A DNA stretch of 6,552 nt from JAQGMJ01 sp036271855. Its GTDB lineage: Bacteria; Pseudomonadota; Gammaproteobacteria; Burkholderiales; JAEUOS01. The stretch covers positions 1 to 6,552 of the forward strand of contig DATAZV010000516.1 of the NCBI GenBank assembly GCA_036271855.1. Direction: 5' to 3'. This document shows, one piece after another, positions 5,958-6,552 of the stretch (positions within the stretch are counted from its first letter, which is position 1; every line of letters starts with the position of its first letter). Position numbers and translations under genes: made by a program. Below the pieces are notes generated by a model. The model had not been told where the DNA came from. It made no database searches and saw nothing but the letters and a program-made list of their open reading frames with translations.

Positions 5958-5958
5958 G

Positions 5959-6552
5959 ATGGAATCCTGGACCGATGCTTCCTTCTGGCTGCCGCTGGTA
6001 TTCCTGATCCTGATGGGCGCGGCCATGCTGGCCTATGTGCTGCTCGACGGCTACGATCTCGGTGTCGGCATCCTCCTGAGGCGTGTTGAAGACGCCGACC
6101 GCGACCGCATGATCGCCTCCATCGGCCCCTTCTGGGACGCCAACGAAACCTGGCTGGTGCTGGGCGTGGGCATATTGCTCACCGCCTTTCCGATCGCCCA
6201 CGGCGCCATCCTCGGTGCGCTCTACCTGCCGGTGGCGCTGATGCTCGCGGGCCTGATATTGCGCGGTGTCGCCTTCGACTTTCGCGTCAAGGCGCATGCG
6301 GGCCACAAGCCCTGGTGGGACCGCGCGTTTTACTTCGGCTCCGTGCTGGCCACCTTTGCGCAGGGCGTGATGCTGGGCTCGCTGGTCACCGGCTTCAACC
6401 ACGGCTGGGCCGAGACCCTGTTCTCGCTGTTCATCGGCCTGTGCCTGATCGCCGGCTACGCGCTGCTGGGCAGCACCTGGCTGATCTACAAGACCGAAGG
6501 CGAGCTGCAATTGCGTGCGGCGCACTGGGCGCGCACCTGCCTGTGGCTCACC
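5959..6552 (+). CDS. cydB: Cytochrome bd-type quinol oxidase subunit II, N-terminal part (3' end outside window)
   Basis: The first 198 codons of subunit II are present, the structural partner of CydA in the inner-membrane bd/CIO oxidase. The frame runs open to the window edge; full family members have about 330-380 residues, so a little over half is seen. Family hallmarks are YVLLDGYDLGVGIL (26-39), with the conserved acidic pair D30/D33 near the proton path, GPFWDANETWLVLG (56-69), LYLPVALMLAGLILRGVAFDFR (88-109), with the conserved Arg (R102), and GSVLATFAQGVMLGSLVTG (127-145). About five hydrophobic helices are visible (11-31, 61-80, 84-103, 123-144, 153-177). Translation starts one base after the cydA TGA, with the strong AAGGAG site noted separately, so subunit stoichiometry is probably coupled. 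Whether a cydX-like small subunit or cydDC assembly genes follow cannot be seen. Confidence 0.97.
   Translation, partial: MESWTDASFWLPLVFLILMGAAMLAYVLLDGYDLGVGILLRRVEDADRDRMIASIGPFWDANETWLVLGVGILLTAFPIAHGAILGALYLPVALMLAGLILRGVAFDFRVKAHAGHKPWWDRAFYFGSVLATFAQGVMLGSLVTGFNHGWAETLFSLFIGLCLIAGYALLGSTWLIYKTEGELQLRAAHWARTCLWLT

Overview
The window reads as a chromosomal stretch of a GC-rich Gram-negative bacterium, most likely a betaproteobacterium of the Burkholderiales. The pointers are a TonB-dependent outer-membrane receptor, a Bug/TctC-type periplasmic binding protein (a family greatly expanded in Burkholderiales), strong GC3 bias, and a bd-type oxidase of the short Q-loop class. The taxon is inferred from gene content only. 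All genes lie on the + strand. No mobile element, CRISPR array, tRNA or rRNA was seen.

Layout. Positions 1-747 hold the last 248 codons of a TonB-dependent receptor, followed by a small stem-loop with a T-run that looks like an intrinsic terminator. About 500 nt of non-coding DNA follow, with several small dyads and a 9-bp hairpin just before the next ribosome binding site. A probable two-gene unit comes next: a Bug-family solute-binding protein (1256-2227), then 26 nt later an alpha/beta-hydrolase-fold protein (2254-3054). The hydrolase appears to have lost the usual serine nucleophile and acid of the catalytic triad. A short protein with two EF-hand calcium loops (3199-3867) stands alone after it.

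A strong sigma70-like promoter (TTGCCA-N17-TACAAT) at 3891-3919 then starts a respiratory operon: a GbsR/MarR-type regulator (3964-4533), cydA (4587-5957) and cydB (5959 to the window edge). The -10 box is overlapped by a perfect 8-8-8 inverted repeat. This suggests that the regulator, or another dimeric factor, controls its own transcription and that of the quinol oxidase.

How the genes work together. CydA and CydB form the membrane quinol:oxygen oxidoreductase for microaerobic or stress respiration. The regulator is probably its local control. The Bug protein would capture a small, usually carboxylated, solute in the periplasm; no TctA/TctB permease is present here. The adjacent hydrolase-fold protein may act on, or sense, the same compound, but its substrate cannot be read from the sequence. 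The most interesting points are the non-canonical hydrolase active site and the operator-like dyad in front of the regulator-cydAB operon.
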